Shown: piece by piece, positions 11,336-26,300 of the stretch
Layout: every line of letters begins with the position of its first letter
Numbering within the stretch: the stretch's first letter is position 1
Assembly (NCBI RefSeq): GCF_022581195.2
Contig: NC_061456.1
Span: 12,960,501-13,024,500 of the forward strand
DNA: 64,000 nucleotides
Origin: Helicoverpa zea
Lineage: Eukaryota > Arthropoda > Insecta > Lepidoptera > Noctuidae
Reading direction: 5' to 3'
Translations under genes and position numbers: made by a program
Notes under the pieces: model-generated
Seen by the model: only the letters and a program-made list of their open reading frames with translations
What the model was told of the DNA's origin: nothing
The model's database searches: none

Positions 11336-14300
11336 TTATTGGTGTCCAACACCGACGGTGTCTTCGTCAACACGGTAGCCAGTATCGACCTCTTTCTTGG
11401 GAACAATGATGGAGACGGGGTAGTTGAAGCTGTAGAAGAAACCATGAGGGGGACCCTGGAAACAAAATAATGATAGATAATTAAGATGTTAAATAACAAA
11501 TAGATGTGGATAAATGTTAAACATCGGGACAACTAGATTAGGTTATAACAATAGCTGTTAATCTATGCTTTGATAAAGTATAGTGTGATGGTGGGTCTTT
11601 TGTAAAGGGCACTGATTGAATCAATCATAGTACAGTATGAATTTTAGTAAGAGATATTATTACCAGAAATTCAATTTCAAGAAGTGTCAAATAATCGGAC
11701 GTAACGATACATTTTAACCATATTTACATGACTTGTAAATTAACCAAACTTTCAATAATCTTGATCCCTTACCGTGGGTTCAACCTCTTCCTCTGGTTGT
11801 TGGTATTTCTGTTGCGCTCCATATGAAGCCTGGTTTCTTTGCACGTAGCCGTTCTGGGCCTGAGCATAAGCTACGGCTTTGCTTTCACGAGCCTGGTTAG
11901 CTTCGGGGGCAGCGACTACGACACCGTCTTGTTCAGAAGCCTGGGCTTGGTAGTTGCCGTATTGTCTACAAAGAATTAAAAAGTTTATTATTACTTTTGG
12001 TATTTATTTATTTTCAAGCATATAATTTACATTTTTAAATATCTATACATATAATAAAATGATAGGAAAGTCAAAACTGTACATTGAATATTTTTTAAAA
12101 AGAATACTTGGGGGGTGATCTATTATCGATTCTGAACCCAAATATATAGTTTTTAGAATTTTTGTCTGTTTGTCTGTTTGTCTGTTTGTCTGTATGTTTG
12201 GTCTCACTGAACTCGAAAAGTACTGCATAGATTTAAATCAAATTTTGCATGAATATTACCTGGGAGCCTGTTCAACATATAGGATATATATTATCACGCT
12301 ATCACCTACGGGGGATGAGCAATGAACGATAATTTCTGTTAACGTTTCTGCAACAGCGGGTGCAATAATGACACATATTTGAATGTTGAACTTTGTAAGT
12401 TTATCGGCCTATTATCTATCTTTACATAGAAAATAACGCTTTTATAAGTAACTTGAGCAAAAAACTGAATTTAAAGAAATGATATCCTAAAATTATAGAT
12501 GAAGAAAATCATGCAGAAACAGATGTGCCATAAAACTGGTAGTAGGTAAAATATCAATGAAAACAGACTTCACTTTGTCATGGTATGTTCTTACTTTCAA
12601 GAAAAAAATATATGACAACTTGTGTATTTTGCTACTGTAAAAACACTACAAGAAATATCAGCGCATCATCAGGGACATTTTTATAATTCTTTCACCATTA
12701 GAAAGCTACATTATCTACGAGTAACATAGGGTATATTTTATCCCGGTGCGGGCAGTAGTTCCCATGGGAAGCGGTACCCACGTCCCGAAGAAATTATGAA
12801 CTTCCCCACATTCTTAAAAAGTCTACATATGTTGTTCTGACATAATATAAGCTATACCTCTCATAAACATGAATATCCATTCATCTCATCCAATAACAAA
12901 CATGCATCACACTGAAAGTGCATTGCGAGTCTAAGATTTTATTATTATAAAAAAAACATTGTAATTAATATTCAAACATCCTTAAAAATAAGTTCCTGGT
13001 TTTAATATATTACATTATTTTGAATTCACTTACATATAAATAGAAGGTCCTTATTAATATACTTTTTGAGTAATAAAGAATGTAGGCAAAATATGACCGA
13101 AAACATTGTGTCACTTCTAAAATTAACATCAATGGGAATAACTAACTACCTGTCACAATATGTCAACAAGATGTCAACAGAAGACAAGAGTTCGTTCGTT
13201 CTGAAAACGTACAAATTACGCGTCGCAGGCCAGAGACATACTTGCTTTCAACTCCTGATCACAAATCATCGAGCTAAGAATTATATCACAAATACACCGT
13301 TTACAATTACGAACAGTCACAGTCAGACCCACGGACTGAGTCTAAAAAACATCTTTTATATAGCTACGTTTATATCATTTATATTATTCAGTTACTAAGA
13401 CAGAATTACTATCAAACGTGTTTTTGCTAAATGTTCTATTAGTTTTTGCAAACATACATTCCCAACTCTGATCTCATGGAGGTGGCGCCCGGATCTCACC
13501 ACTGTGCGGACTGTGCGACCTATCGCACCCGGCCCCGGTTTAAACCATGATCTGGAGCGAGAAGAAATGGGATGACAAAGAATGAGGCGGCGGAGCGACT
13601 GAAAATTCCCAACTCTCATTCCAGCCACTGCGGTAAGACACCACGAAAGCCGGATGTCGAGAGACGACTCCCGGCCACCGTAGGCGTGAGCGATTAGTTT
13701 TGAGTGGGTCATCGACCTTCCGGCTTCTGGGAGACCCGTTATTTCACGCGCCCCTCGAGGAGATTCAGCAAACCCCTGTGAGGCCCACTAGGGCCAAAGC
13801 CTGACACTCCCTCACACTGCTCAAACTGATGGCTGAGAATTACGTAACTTTCCAGGATGCCATGCAACGTGTTTCAAATGCCCAGACCTTTGGGAGCTTG
13901 GTAATCCTTTTCTCCACCTTAACTTGAGTTTTGTGGTACATGAACAAATTAGAATAGTAATGAATTAGGTCATCATCATCACGTATTTACCAACTCTTAA
14001 TGTTCATCATGCACACCCGCTTCTCTAACTTTATTGAAGGATCACTAAAATTGTTTCAGTTAGTTTAACTACGCTACTATAGCCCGTTGTCAAACCTTTT
14101 AATATCAATTCTGTAGAAGTGTGAATATCGAATGTGTAGTATATCGAATTTCCGTTTGTGCATTGCACAAAAACCATCGTTATGATTTTCGAGAAGTCAA
14201 AAGAGTCGGCTGGCTAAGAATTATATTCATCGTTGGTTAATTGAATACATTTTCAGAAACCACAATAGCAGTAGGAATCAAAGCGAATGATCGCTTCATA

Positions 14301-17300
14301 GAGCTCTGATTTTCTCGAGGCGATCAAGTCAGTTCATATTCATATTTATTTGCATACCATAAAGTTATAAAGATGTTACAAGGGGCTTAAAGCTAGGTAC
14401 ATATTATGGACCCTGTTAGGGCACAGCAAAAGAAGGCTAGAAAGTCTAATTACAGTAGTAGATGCAATAGTAGATTAGGAAAACACAAGTTATTCATTCG
14501 ACTATCTTTTTATCGTCAAGGTATTCTTTGACGCTATAGTAGCATTTGCTTAGGAGAAGTTTTTTCAATTTGTTTGCAAATATATGTGTCTTTTTTTTTC
14601 TTCTGGTTCTGGTCTGTTCGCTCATCAGATCTTTGAAAGCGGTTCGATGATAATATACTGTTGTCCTGTTTACCTACGTGTGACACATAATATGGTATTT
14701 AAACGTCCTCCGCAAGAGAGCGAACGTTTGTGCTATTTATAAAGACGAAATTTTACCGTTGTGCAGTAGTGACGCACAGTATACACAGCACTTATGTTTC
14801 TTCTGATCTGCTGGCTCCACCAAGAAATGACAAATTGCGAGCGTACATTTTGAAAATCTTGGAAGAACTGCAGGCTTCAAGTGCCAACACACGAATTGGA
14901 CTTACTCTCTCGGACGTATACTTTACCTGATCGTGAACTAATGCAAACATTTCGGTGGAATTCCAACATAACATAGTGAGTGAGTGCACAGAAAATCCCC
15001 AAAATACAAGTAGTGAAACTATGCGCTTGCCTGATGACTCAGTCATCAACCACCCAGCTATTCCTCAATTGTGTGGGTGTTGGCTTCCAGTCAAACCGAA
15101 TCTTTTTGAGTACCAATGTTTACTTGGAGTGCCTATCTGATCTCTTCAACCCAGTGAACTAGACACCGCGTTATCCGTGGTAAGTAAAACTGTTTGACAG
15201 ACTTTCTGGCTCCTGATTTGTCGCAGCTGCTGCAGAAAATGTACAAATGACAACTTTGTCAGACCTTTGTTTTATGTGAGAATTACGTAATAATTTTCCA
15301 AATCGGTTGACTAGATCCAGAGATTTCCTCAACGTCACAAACTTTACTTCTTTTGTTTAGATAAATAGTCACACACCGTCGACACCACCTTGATTGATCA
15401 ACCCGTGCTGCTGCTAAGTGGTAATCCTAATTATATTGTTATGTAAAAGAATACACCTACGCTACGGCATAAGTAGTATTTTGACAATTCCAAATTGCCC
15501 ACGCAGACGAAGTCGCGGGCAACAGCTAGTTAAATATAAAAATAAAAAACATTTAAAAATATAAAAAATAGGTTGCCACCGATATCGGGCACAGGGTCCA
15601 AGGTACCGGTGGTTAGGGTCCCAGAGACAGAAACCTCCTCACAATACGTGCCGTATCAAGGAGTACTGCCTTCTGAATCAGTCCCTTGATCCAGCCGCCC
15701 AACGAGAGCCTCCTGAGGTGTTCGTCGAGGCTCTTGGCTATTAAACCATTGGCCGTAACGACAATCGGCACAACAACAGCCGTGTCGACACTCCACATGG
15801 CGACAACCTCGTGCGCTAAGTCGAGATACTTTATTTGTTTCTCTTTCTCAGCTTTCACAAGGTTCTCGTCATGCGGAACGGCGACATCGACTATCATCGC
15901 GCGGCGCGCTAATCGATCTATCACCACAATATCAGGCTTATTGGCTACAATAGTCCTGTCAGTGATGATAGATCGATCCCAGTACAACGTGATATGGTCC
16001 TTTTCGAGAACTGGGTCGGGCGCATACTTGTAGTACGGTACCTCAAGGTCTACAAGGTTGTATTGCAGAGCAAGCTGCTGGTGGATGATCTTGGCCACTT
16101 GGTTATGTCTGTGCAAATATTCACCATTAGCCAAACGAGAACAACCAGATATAATATGTCTGATAGACTCACCCGGATGGTGACATAATGTCAACCGTCC
16201 CGTCTTTCACGATATATCTCCGGTAGTTATTCGTAAGGATAACTTCGTCCATAATTGCACATACAAACCCTTCGGTTTCTCCAAACAAGTCACCGAAGCG
16301 TAGCCAAGATACGGACGCTTTGAAGTCTACATCGGGGCCATGAAGAGCCCCGAAGAAGCGTCCGTGTAGCTGTTTGCTCTGCCATACCTCCCTGCGATCG
16401 TGGGTAGTTAGTACGACAGGTTTGCGCCAGTTCTCATTTGCCAACGACAGCGGGGTGAGTCCTCTGTCCACTGCCACCATATCACGGTGCATACCCACGT
16501 CGCTTTTGAGAAAATATTCTCTGAGACTGCACACCTCGCGGTTGTGGAGCGTCTTTGCATTTAAAAAGCCTCGGCCTCCATATTTCCGTGGGATGTACAG
16601 TCTCATCACTGACGATCGTGGGTGATGCATTCGTTCTGCGGTCAGCAGTGTGCGGACTTTCCTATCCAGGGCGTCCAATTCAGTTTGAGTCCATTTGAGT
16701 ATGCCGAAAGAGTACATCAGGACTGGCATGACCCAACCATTAAAGGCGCGAACCTTGTTGCCTCCCGATAAGGAACTTTTCAGGACCTTATTCAGGCGGC
16801 CAAAGAAACGCTCCCGTAATGACTGTTTCATGACAGCCACATTGATGCCTAACCCCTCGGCCATACCCAAGTATTTATATGTATCGTTTGCGGAGAGTGA
16901 TCTCAGGTTTATAGAATCTGAGAGTTGTACTCCCTCAGATTCCACAATTCCCCCTCGCTTTACATACATGACTGCACATTTGTCCACACCAAATTCCATC
17001 CTGATGCAACTACTGAAAGTTTCAGTGACCTTCAGTAGCTTCATCAGCTGCAATTCTGTGGTGGCAAACAGTTTCAGATCGTCCATGTAAAGCAAATGGG
17101 ATATAACCTGACCCCCTCTCCGCAAAGGATAGCCCAACCCCGAGCCCTCTAGTAATGTGCTCAGAGGGTTCAAGGCCAGGCAAAACCAAAGTGGACTCAA
17201 ACTGTCACCCTGGAAAATTCCCCGCTCGATCTTAATAGGATCGCCGGTCCCTTCAATTTCTCGACATCCTGGATAGTGAAGAACCGTTCTCCATTGCTCC

Positions 17301-20300
17301 ATACATGACGCAAGAAAGGCGCGTAAAGTTGAGTTTATTTTATACAACTCCAATACCCTCTTAAGCCATGTATGGGGGACCGAGTCGTAGGCCTTCTTAT
17401 AGTCTATCCAACATGTCGACAAATTCTTTCGGGATCGCCGAACCTGTTGGCTGATGACCATATCAGTGAGGAGCAGCTCCTTAGTAGCACGGGACCCCTT
17501 CTTACATCCATTTTGAGAAGTTGACATAATTGAATATTTTTCAATATGTTGATTTATTTTTAATCTCAAAATAGATGTAAGAAGTTTATAGACCGTCGGT
17601 AAACAAGTGATCGGTCTATAATTTTTGGGTTCCGCGGTACTACCTGATTTATGGAGCAGGTGGGTAATCCCTGTTGTTAGAAACTGTGGGAGCGACCCGG
17701 CTTCTAAGGATGACTGAAACTGTGATGCTAAACAGGGGTGCGAACTTTGCAGCCACTTTAACCAGAAATTGTGCAGTCCGTCCGGCCCTGGTGATTTCCA
17801 ATTCTGCATCGGACGGACTGCATAGGCTACGTCGGAGGAGGTAATATTAACCTCTTCCATTTCTGGTATTTTTTCACACTCTCGCTCAACATCACGTGTC
17901 CAGTCACCCTCCTCGTGACAGACGGGCGTCGACCAGAGGTTGCGCCAAAACATGTTTGTGGCATCATCATCCGGTCGGCTCCCGTCCATCACGCATTGCT
18001 CAGGTTGCTCCCAAGTTCTATATACCCACCTTTGTTCACTCTGGAACATACGATTCTGGGTGTAACGTTCTACCCGTCGTTTATACCTTCGAATACGGCT
18101 CGCCCATGCACAGACTTTTTGCCTCAGGAAGTCGATGCGCTCTGTGACACGTGACATATATTCATGAGGACTGAGTCCAGTCCCCACAAATGCACGCCTC
18201 ACAAAGCGCATCACCCGTGGTCGGGTATTACCTTCCCTGAAGCAATATAGTTTGCCAATGAGTACTCTGGCCCCCTCGATACGACGCTCAATCCTGCATT
18301 GCCAGGCTGGTACCGCTAACTTTGGTCGTGTGGCTCTGTCCTTGTCAGGGAATTTGACATTAGCCACACGACATGCAGCAACAGCCGCGCAATACATAAT
18401 TGAGTGTGTATCAAGGAGGTCTTCGCTGTTTTCAAAATATTTTTCCAACAGCGAATACAGAGCACACACCAGCGCCCTATTTTGTCTGTGCATAGGCAAG
18501 CGTGGTAGTCGTGGTCGGCTTTCGACGGGTGAGTATCTAAACTCCAGAATCGCATCCTCCAGAGCACTCCTCACCTGTTCATTGCACTGGGTACTTACCG
18601 TTTCAACCCTATCATCCTCATCCCGTTCAACAAGATCGGACCGCGGCGTGATTTCGCCTGGAGGTGGCGGTGGTACCGCGGCCTGTGACGAGGTGGTGAC
18701 CATAGGGCTGCCCAGCATCTCTAAGCGCAGCCGATCAAGTGCGGCGTCGTCCAGTTTGTGATTGCGCTGGATAACCCGCACCTGATCCGACAGTCGTTGG
18801 GCAGAGACGTATTTAGATTATTATTATGGGTGCACTTAAAAAGTTTGCTAGAGAATGAAGGCTTAAATGAAATTGTGCAACTGCCATTGCTTAAAGCAAA
18901 CATGGGACTTATGAGCTCGAAAGATTCCTTAATGTTAATCACTTTTACTACGGTTAGTCTATGTTAAGGTTAAGAGGATTATGGTGGGTATACTTTTAGT
19001 GTTAGATCAAGGCATAGCTACAGTGTGCCATTTAATAGGCAATTATCTCAAGTAAGAGCTGATGCAATCAACATTGAGAATACCAAAATTACTCACTGGT
19101 AGTTTTGCTGATAGTTCTGTTGAGGTGGTGGGACGGTGGGAGCCTTGGCGTTGGCTGCAGCTGCCTCGTTCCATGCCTTCTCGAAAGCAAGACGAGCTTC
19201 CCTCAGCGCTGGGGTCTCTTCAGCAGGCTTCAGCTCAACCTTGGGGAGGTTGTCCTCTTGGTGGAAACCTTGGCTGTCAGCGTAGTAGTTTACCTGGATA
19301 TTGATGTAATTTATAAACATCGTTTGATTTCAAATCTAGGCTTGCAAACTTTGAGGTTTTTACCCAACTCTTTACACAACTGTTTATTTTTTTAAAGGAG
19401 TATATGGTAAACTGACAAGACCCAAAAAAGAGAATAGTTCAGTGATGTAGAATTCTAACCTTATTTACTTAACGCCTAAGCCATCAAGTAAGGCAAGACA
19501 GGTGGTTCTATCCTAATAAGTTTACACAACAATTTACCTTGACAAGATCCTTTTGGCCAGGAACCTGGTACACGTAAGATCCGGACACAACTCCTGAGCC
19601 CTTGCGGTTCTCCACCTTGGAGGACTCGGGTGTCTCATAGCCGTAGGCGTATTGACCTAGACCATCCTGACCGTGGTACTGGGCTGCGTTGTAGACCTGA
19701 GATGAATTAAATGAGATTGATTAGGTTAAGTATAATGCATTATTTTAGGGCCGGCTTGTGTATCTAATCAGTCACCGTCGTACAACAAAAACTTTTAAAC
19801 GTCTGTTGAACACTTGTCTAATAAAATTTCAGATTATGACGTTGAAATAAGATCCGTTTTGCAGCCACCGTTTTTAGACAAGCGTTCAACAGATGTTTAA
19901 GTTTTTGTAGTAAGGCTGTAAACGTTTTAAAACATCATTGTTCGGCTGAAATTGACATATGATTTAGCGTGAAAAAGGTAAACGTTTAGGATATTTTAAC
20001 GGAGATTTAATGTCAACCGGTGATATACGTATTTCTGTCCACTGGCATTTTAATATACCTAAACTTGTATACTGCAAAAGGCAAGAGGAACTAATAACAA
20101 TTATTCGAAGGTTTACCTCCTCAAGATAGTCATTGGTGTTCTCGATCTCATGCCCATCTTTCCAGTAGTGGCCAAGAGTTGGGCCGGCCTCGGCTGAACG
20201 AAACCTAGGGTCGTCGTAACGGACCTGGAAACGGAAAATAAGATATATAAAAAAATTGACAGGTAGGTAATGCTTAGAATAAATGCTTTAACAACGAATG

Positions 20301-23300
20301 ATCTTTCTCTGAAGTAGTAGCGTCTGACTCTGAAACCATTGTGAGACCCTCGAAAAATACACTCAGACTTAGCTACAAGATCCTTAAAAAAAATCATTAA
20401 TCAGTATCAACGTTTCCTAATTGAATATTGCAGGTGCAATCGCTACATATATAACTCTAGCATTGAACTAACAATAGCAGAATTTAATCTCTAGTAGGCA
20501 AATACACTGAAGGATAGGTTATTGAAATCCTTGACAACTTACCAGCGGTAAGACAGCGGTGCGGCCAGCAAGCTTAGGCTCGTTGAAAGGCAGTTGGTTC
20601 AAGTACTGCTGAGCTTCCTCAGGAGTGATGTCGTTCTTAAAGACAAAATTAGACTGTGGGGCGCCTGAGGCGAAAACCACCTGGAAATAAAGATAAACAC
20701 GTAAGTATGGTTGGTTTAATTGCAGATGAATTATTTTAGGAGCTTGGTTAAGTGAGTCCTGGTAATCCTAAACATGAGAAGAAAACTAAACTTAAGAAGA
20801 GTTCGTGCTCTCTATTCATAAACGATAGCATTGTCAAGATAATGCAATGATTAATAAAAAAATATCGTAGTTATTAAAAAAGAAGATCAATAATCATCCT
20901 TTAAAAAAAGTCGCATTCTGATTCGTATCTACATTACATAATAAATTAAATAAAGACGTTACTAGAAAGAACATAAATTCTATTCCACATGCATAATTAA
21001 TTCTAAATCTCCACAACACAGACGGCGAATTGCATACAAATAAGAAATACATACTAAAAGTTTCATCATTGGCAAATAACGTATTAAATAACAATGCTAA
21101 ACAGGATCCTAATGTATTTCAAGGTTACAACCAAACAACGGAGATTAGAGATGATCCCAAAATAATAAGTTATTACAAACTGACTCATGCTTAAGAAGCC
21201 GGTTCACTCGCAACCGGACTTTGAAATTAATATAAGATTGAGGATTAGCTGTTTACTTTAAAGTAAGATGATGATCTTATACGATATACCTAATGATATG
21301 GTCATTTGTGTAGTTTGAAATCAATCAACTTGATGAACAAATCACTACTGAGTGTTAAACTATTCTCTAAGTTTGTATTCCATCTGTGACGTGTACCTAT
21401 GGGTGTTTTATCGTAAGCATTTGCATCATAAGTCACATTTTCATCATCATATTTTTTTCGTTATTCTGCATTAATTATTAATGTCCACACTATCGAAAAA
21501 AGGTCTTGGTCTATAAGATTTTTATTATCTACCGAGATATATTGGATTCTTCATACCTAACTACCGAAATTAGTTCTCTGATAATAAGCATTCCTCCATT
21601 GACAAGACGGTCTTTCTTTAGTTACAATGCTTGAATAGCATCAATCCTTTACAAAACAAATGAACAATAATCATTCCTACTACTATTTATATGAATGAGT
21701 GCCGTGGCCTTAACATAATTCATGCTAATACAATATGCACAAATGTGACGTCACTATGTTGATACTAAAAATATGTGTTAGTTTGTAAATAGACACATAA
21801 CAGCTGCCGTATTTGGGCATTTTATTGTGATGATAAAACCCACAAAAATGTTAGCTAGAACTGACAATAAGTAATGCATCTATTTCATATGCAGGACCAA
21901 CCTAGTCAAAAACTATGTACCAAACATTTTCTAATTCACATGTGTGCTTCGACGGACTAGAGGTGAAAGAAAACATCAAAATCTACAAGTCCTGATAAAT
22001 ACTGATATCACCAATCCACCTTCAGTACTCAATTTCTGATGCTATCTCCGAACGAAGATGAACTTAAGCTCAAAAATTATTAAGACACAAAACAGCTTCA
22101 TTATAGAGATGCGCATATTTTCAGTCACAATCCTAAGGCTGACATTATCTCAGCCATAAATGTCCAATACTGAACAAACTCATGGTGCATTGATTTCCAA
22201 AAAGACCGGTCCGAATTGACCGGCTTCTAGTGACTACCCATGTATTGCACTTCGCAGCTACGTCAGAAAATAAATTCCGGTTCTGATGACGCCTAAAGAA
22301 GATGATGGAATATAAAAGAATTAATATAACCATATTGCGCATCATTGGAAACACGTGCCGTTTTGATACAAGGAGGTAATATTTTGATATATAATTATAT
22401 ACCATGAGATCAGCGCCCTGTTTGTAGTTTATTTATCTGTCTGTCCGTCTGTCACATTTATTTCTTAACTTAGTCGTGATTCATACTTCTAGCTTACGTC
22501 TTTAATTGTGTTTAATCTTGATTATCAATGTATGATTTTCCTTTAAATTGAATGTAATTAAGTTTCAATAAAGTTATTGCTCATAATATTTGTTTTCAAT
22601 AAACTTACGCTAAAATATTATTCCAAAACAAGTTCGCATAGGTAGTTGATGATGAACTACGCTTTTTGCTATTTTTTTATTATTACACTACGCAGAAGTT
22701 TTATCTTCCGCAAAATAGTTTTCCATCAAATAACTGAACACAATGTGTTACTTTTATGGGTGTGTAAACAAATACACATTACCGTTTTCAATGCTACTTA
22801 TTGTAATATTGACATAAACCATTATTGTGAGCACAGTTTCATTCTACAGGTAAATGGTTGGCGATTGATTGTCGTTATTATGGCTAAACACGTATTATAG
22901 AAGAAGTTTAGTATCTTTACAGAACAGCCATCATTAACATGGAACCTGTAAAGAGTCTAGTCGTGACTAGCAGTTGCAAGACATAGTTTGTGTTTATTAG
23001 GAACAGTCAACTTCAGGTCAGTGGTAACAGTTTCATAGGAAAATCGTACTAATTACTATTTAGTTAAGGTGCATGACAGTTACCACTGATGTGCAGCCTA
23101 CCGTACTCGCCAAACTTTTTGTCGTCACACTTTCATTGCCTTAACTATATTCATTTTAGGTTCACTATAATAACGTCTCGACATATCTTATCCTTATAGA
23201 TCGCAAAATTATATCGTTCCTACATTACTTATGTTCATAGTAACAACATAATTGTGCTGCCCGTTTATGTATCTCACGTCTGCCACATTAGTGGTAAATA

Positions 23301-26300
23301 GGGAACTTATTGTTGTATGTTTATCTGCATTCTTTCGTTTATTGTTCGTTATAATTACTAATTAACTTGTAATAAAAGATTTTATCCCCGTACTAAGGTT
23401 TAGTTGGTAAAGGGTTAATTGGTTGAAGTAGTAGGAGTCTGAAAATGGTTTAACTTGTATCTAATTACCAAAACACACATTTTATGATAAGAAATCTATT
23501 TTCCCCCGTTTTTCCTTTATTCCGATTATGTTGATACAAAATCATCAGACAGCGAAAAAATTAAACGTCCTACCTTAAAGCCAAACTGTCAAATTTTTAC
23601 CTATAGCCGAGTAGGTAACAGAAAGACGGACTGTGCCATTTAACTTTTCTAATTCATGTAAATAAACAAAAATATAGGTATGCACCGAAATAAATACTAT
23701 GAAAACGTGCTTCATATCCGAAGAATAACACGTCATACATAAGAATTAAGACATTTGAAATAAATATTGCATTCTCATTGTAAAACAACCTTTGATCATT
23801 GAACCCACAAATTGTATAAGAAAATCAACGTGTCCTGCGTCAGACCCTAATCGATTGTACATTATAAATTGAACCTTATTTTTAATTGCTTAAAGAACAT
23901 TTTTGCTTTTCTATATCATTCTGGAAAGCACGAGATCGTGTTGGATTGAAAAATAAGTAAATAATGACATAATGTGTGCATTTTTATTAATGAAACGATA
24001 ATCTGAATAATTTTGCATTCTATTTATGAATGCAGTCTATTATTATAACAGGATATAGGTAATTAGGTATTATATTAAGTCTGGTAGGTATGTACCTATG
24101 TAGTTGTTATTTTTAATGTAGAACTTATTTTTCAACATACACAACATGTAACGTAATTAACGCACATCCTCAAACACCCCAATTAGAATATTATGTTATA
24201 ATCATAATGCACACACTGAATTTTTAATTTAACATGTATATGCATTGTTATTTACTAAATTAGTTATACCAATTCTTGGAGAACTTTTTGGTCATACTAC
24301 TACGCACGCAAATATCGCGCCGCGCGCCGCTCGACTCGACACAACATAACGAAACTACGGAAAAAAGGCCGACAATACACGAAGTCTTATTACTTTGAGT
24401 TACGGTCTATTTGAATTTGTTTTGACTGTACAGGGTTAATATGACAATGATTTCCGTAGTTTTAATTATATTTGGGATAAAAAATTACCTATATTAAAAA
24501 TGATATAAATCGATTCAGTAAACGATTCTGAACAAACTAATTTCAGGATGTGCGTTAATTAAGTTACATGTTGTAAACAACATACCTACCTAGGTACTGT
24601 ATAACAATATTTATACCAAAAACAATACTGTATTTACAGTAAAATAACTCATTTTTATTTTTACCCGACTGCCAAGAAAGGTTAAGTTTTGTCTTTTTCA
24701 ATTCTAAATCCAAATTATCAAAAACAAGTCATTTAATTTAAAGGATATTAGCTCAAAAACCATAAAAAATGTGTGGCGTATCAGATTACAAAAATAAATG
24801 TATTTATCTCAAATTATAATTAACGTGTTATTTAATAATACCTACCTTTTATTAAGTTGTTTATTTCTCTAACGAGATATTGTTAGCTTTCAACAAAAAC
24901 TTTATAATTGATTACCTAAATGCATTAAGTTTATTGTTAACAATTATCTACGTAATTTTAATTGCATTAGTTACACCAAAACTGTATTAGGTATGAAGAT
25001 GGCTACATGATCATTCCGATGTATTACTTCAGAAAAAATAGTAAAAACACTAAATACGTGTAAGAAAAAAAAACCTGTAAAGACGTACGTAAAGTCGTGC
25101 TCATTGTCAATGGGTTAAATTATTTCAAAAAAATATTTGATATAATAAAAAAATCCTAATTCATCTTTAATGACCAATTGTAAATCCCCCAAAAACGACT
25201 ATCGTTTTCAATGTTTTTTTCTAACTTCACGGCCTCACTGATTTTGCGGTTTATGCCATTCAGAATACATCATCACAGTATGTAATTATGTATTTTGTAT
25301 ACTATGTAATTACAAAAAGTACATTTTTGTGGTTAATTAATTTAAAGATGTTTAGTTTATTAATACTAAATGTATACCTAATACATTGAGTGCTTAACGT
25401 ATTGTATCATACAAGTCTCTATTCCCTGAACTAAATTAGACTTGACTATTCATAATACTTATTAGCAAGTAAAATATAATCACTATTTACTAAAGAGTAT
25501 GAGTAATTAAAAGGAAAACTAGTTTTTTTACGCAGTACCAAAGCATACGGTACCCGGGTATAAGATTTACTTGCGCAGATATATCCTGTTCAATTTGCAA
25601 TCTTTTAACGTGATCGTTCCATAGGCTGCTCTCTTTCCGTCCATCACTGACAAAAACATACAGAGTTTCTTTCTTTGCTAAACGCGCTCAGGACCTACTG
25701 TTCCGATTTGAAAAAATATTTTCAGTTCGGGCTACCTCTATCCGATTGTTTATAGTGATGATGATGTCCTAGCCGATTATCGGCTACGGAGGCTTTTCTC
25801 ATATAAGGAGATTAGCCAACTGCGCAGGACATATTATAGTGCACAAACATTTGCGCAGACACAGGTGCACTCCCTATTCCTTCACTCTCATAGCACGGTG
25901 ACCGGAGAGGGATCAGGTGCAGGACGCACGGGTGTATCAATCACCAATTTCCATTTGTTTATAATAGTTTGCACGGGGCAAGCATAAAAAGGCTGGCGTA
26001 ACTTAGTCAAGCTATAAAGTTAACTATTAAATCCTTATCAGCAAGGATTGTTATTACTAATAGTACCTACCTATGATGCAAAATCAGTCGTAAAACGACA
26101 CGTAAGTAGTAGTAAACACTAGTGGTCAAGGCATCGCGTCTAATATAATATCTCGCCACAAAGGCCAGTTGAGGAAGTCACTTCCTTATTCATGAATATA
26201 TTATTAATACCAAAACAATATTACTACTAAATAATTAATAATAATGAGGAGGATTTATTTAGAATTTTTGTTTATTTGCATGAAAATGTAATAAAACATT

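Larger units (their letters stand above)
15560..18830 (-). mobile_element. RLE-type non-LTR retrotransposon (R4/Dong-like LINE), nearly full length
   Basis: Two adjacent - strand frames carry reverse transcriptase, then a Cys/His motif and a restriction-like endonuclease, the order of the R2/R4/Dong group. No AP-type endonuclease precedes the RT. The upstream (right) edge abuts ATAATAATAATC at about 18821-18832; Dong of Bombyx is known to insert into TAA repeats, so clade and target preference agree. The 3' end merges into A/T-rich DNA next to a Helitron-like CTAG end at 15526-15529. It sits inside intron 5 of the cuticular gene, on the same strand. Confidence 0.85.

Noticed and set aside
15686..18761. 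Several + strand frames of 64-169 codons across the LINE
   Set aside because: Antisense shadows of the RT and endonuclease frames.
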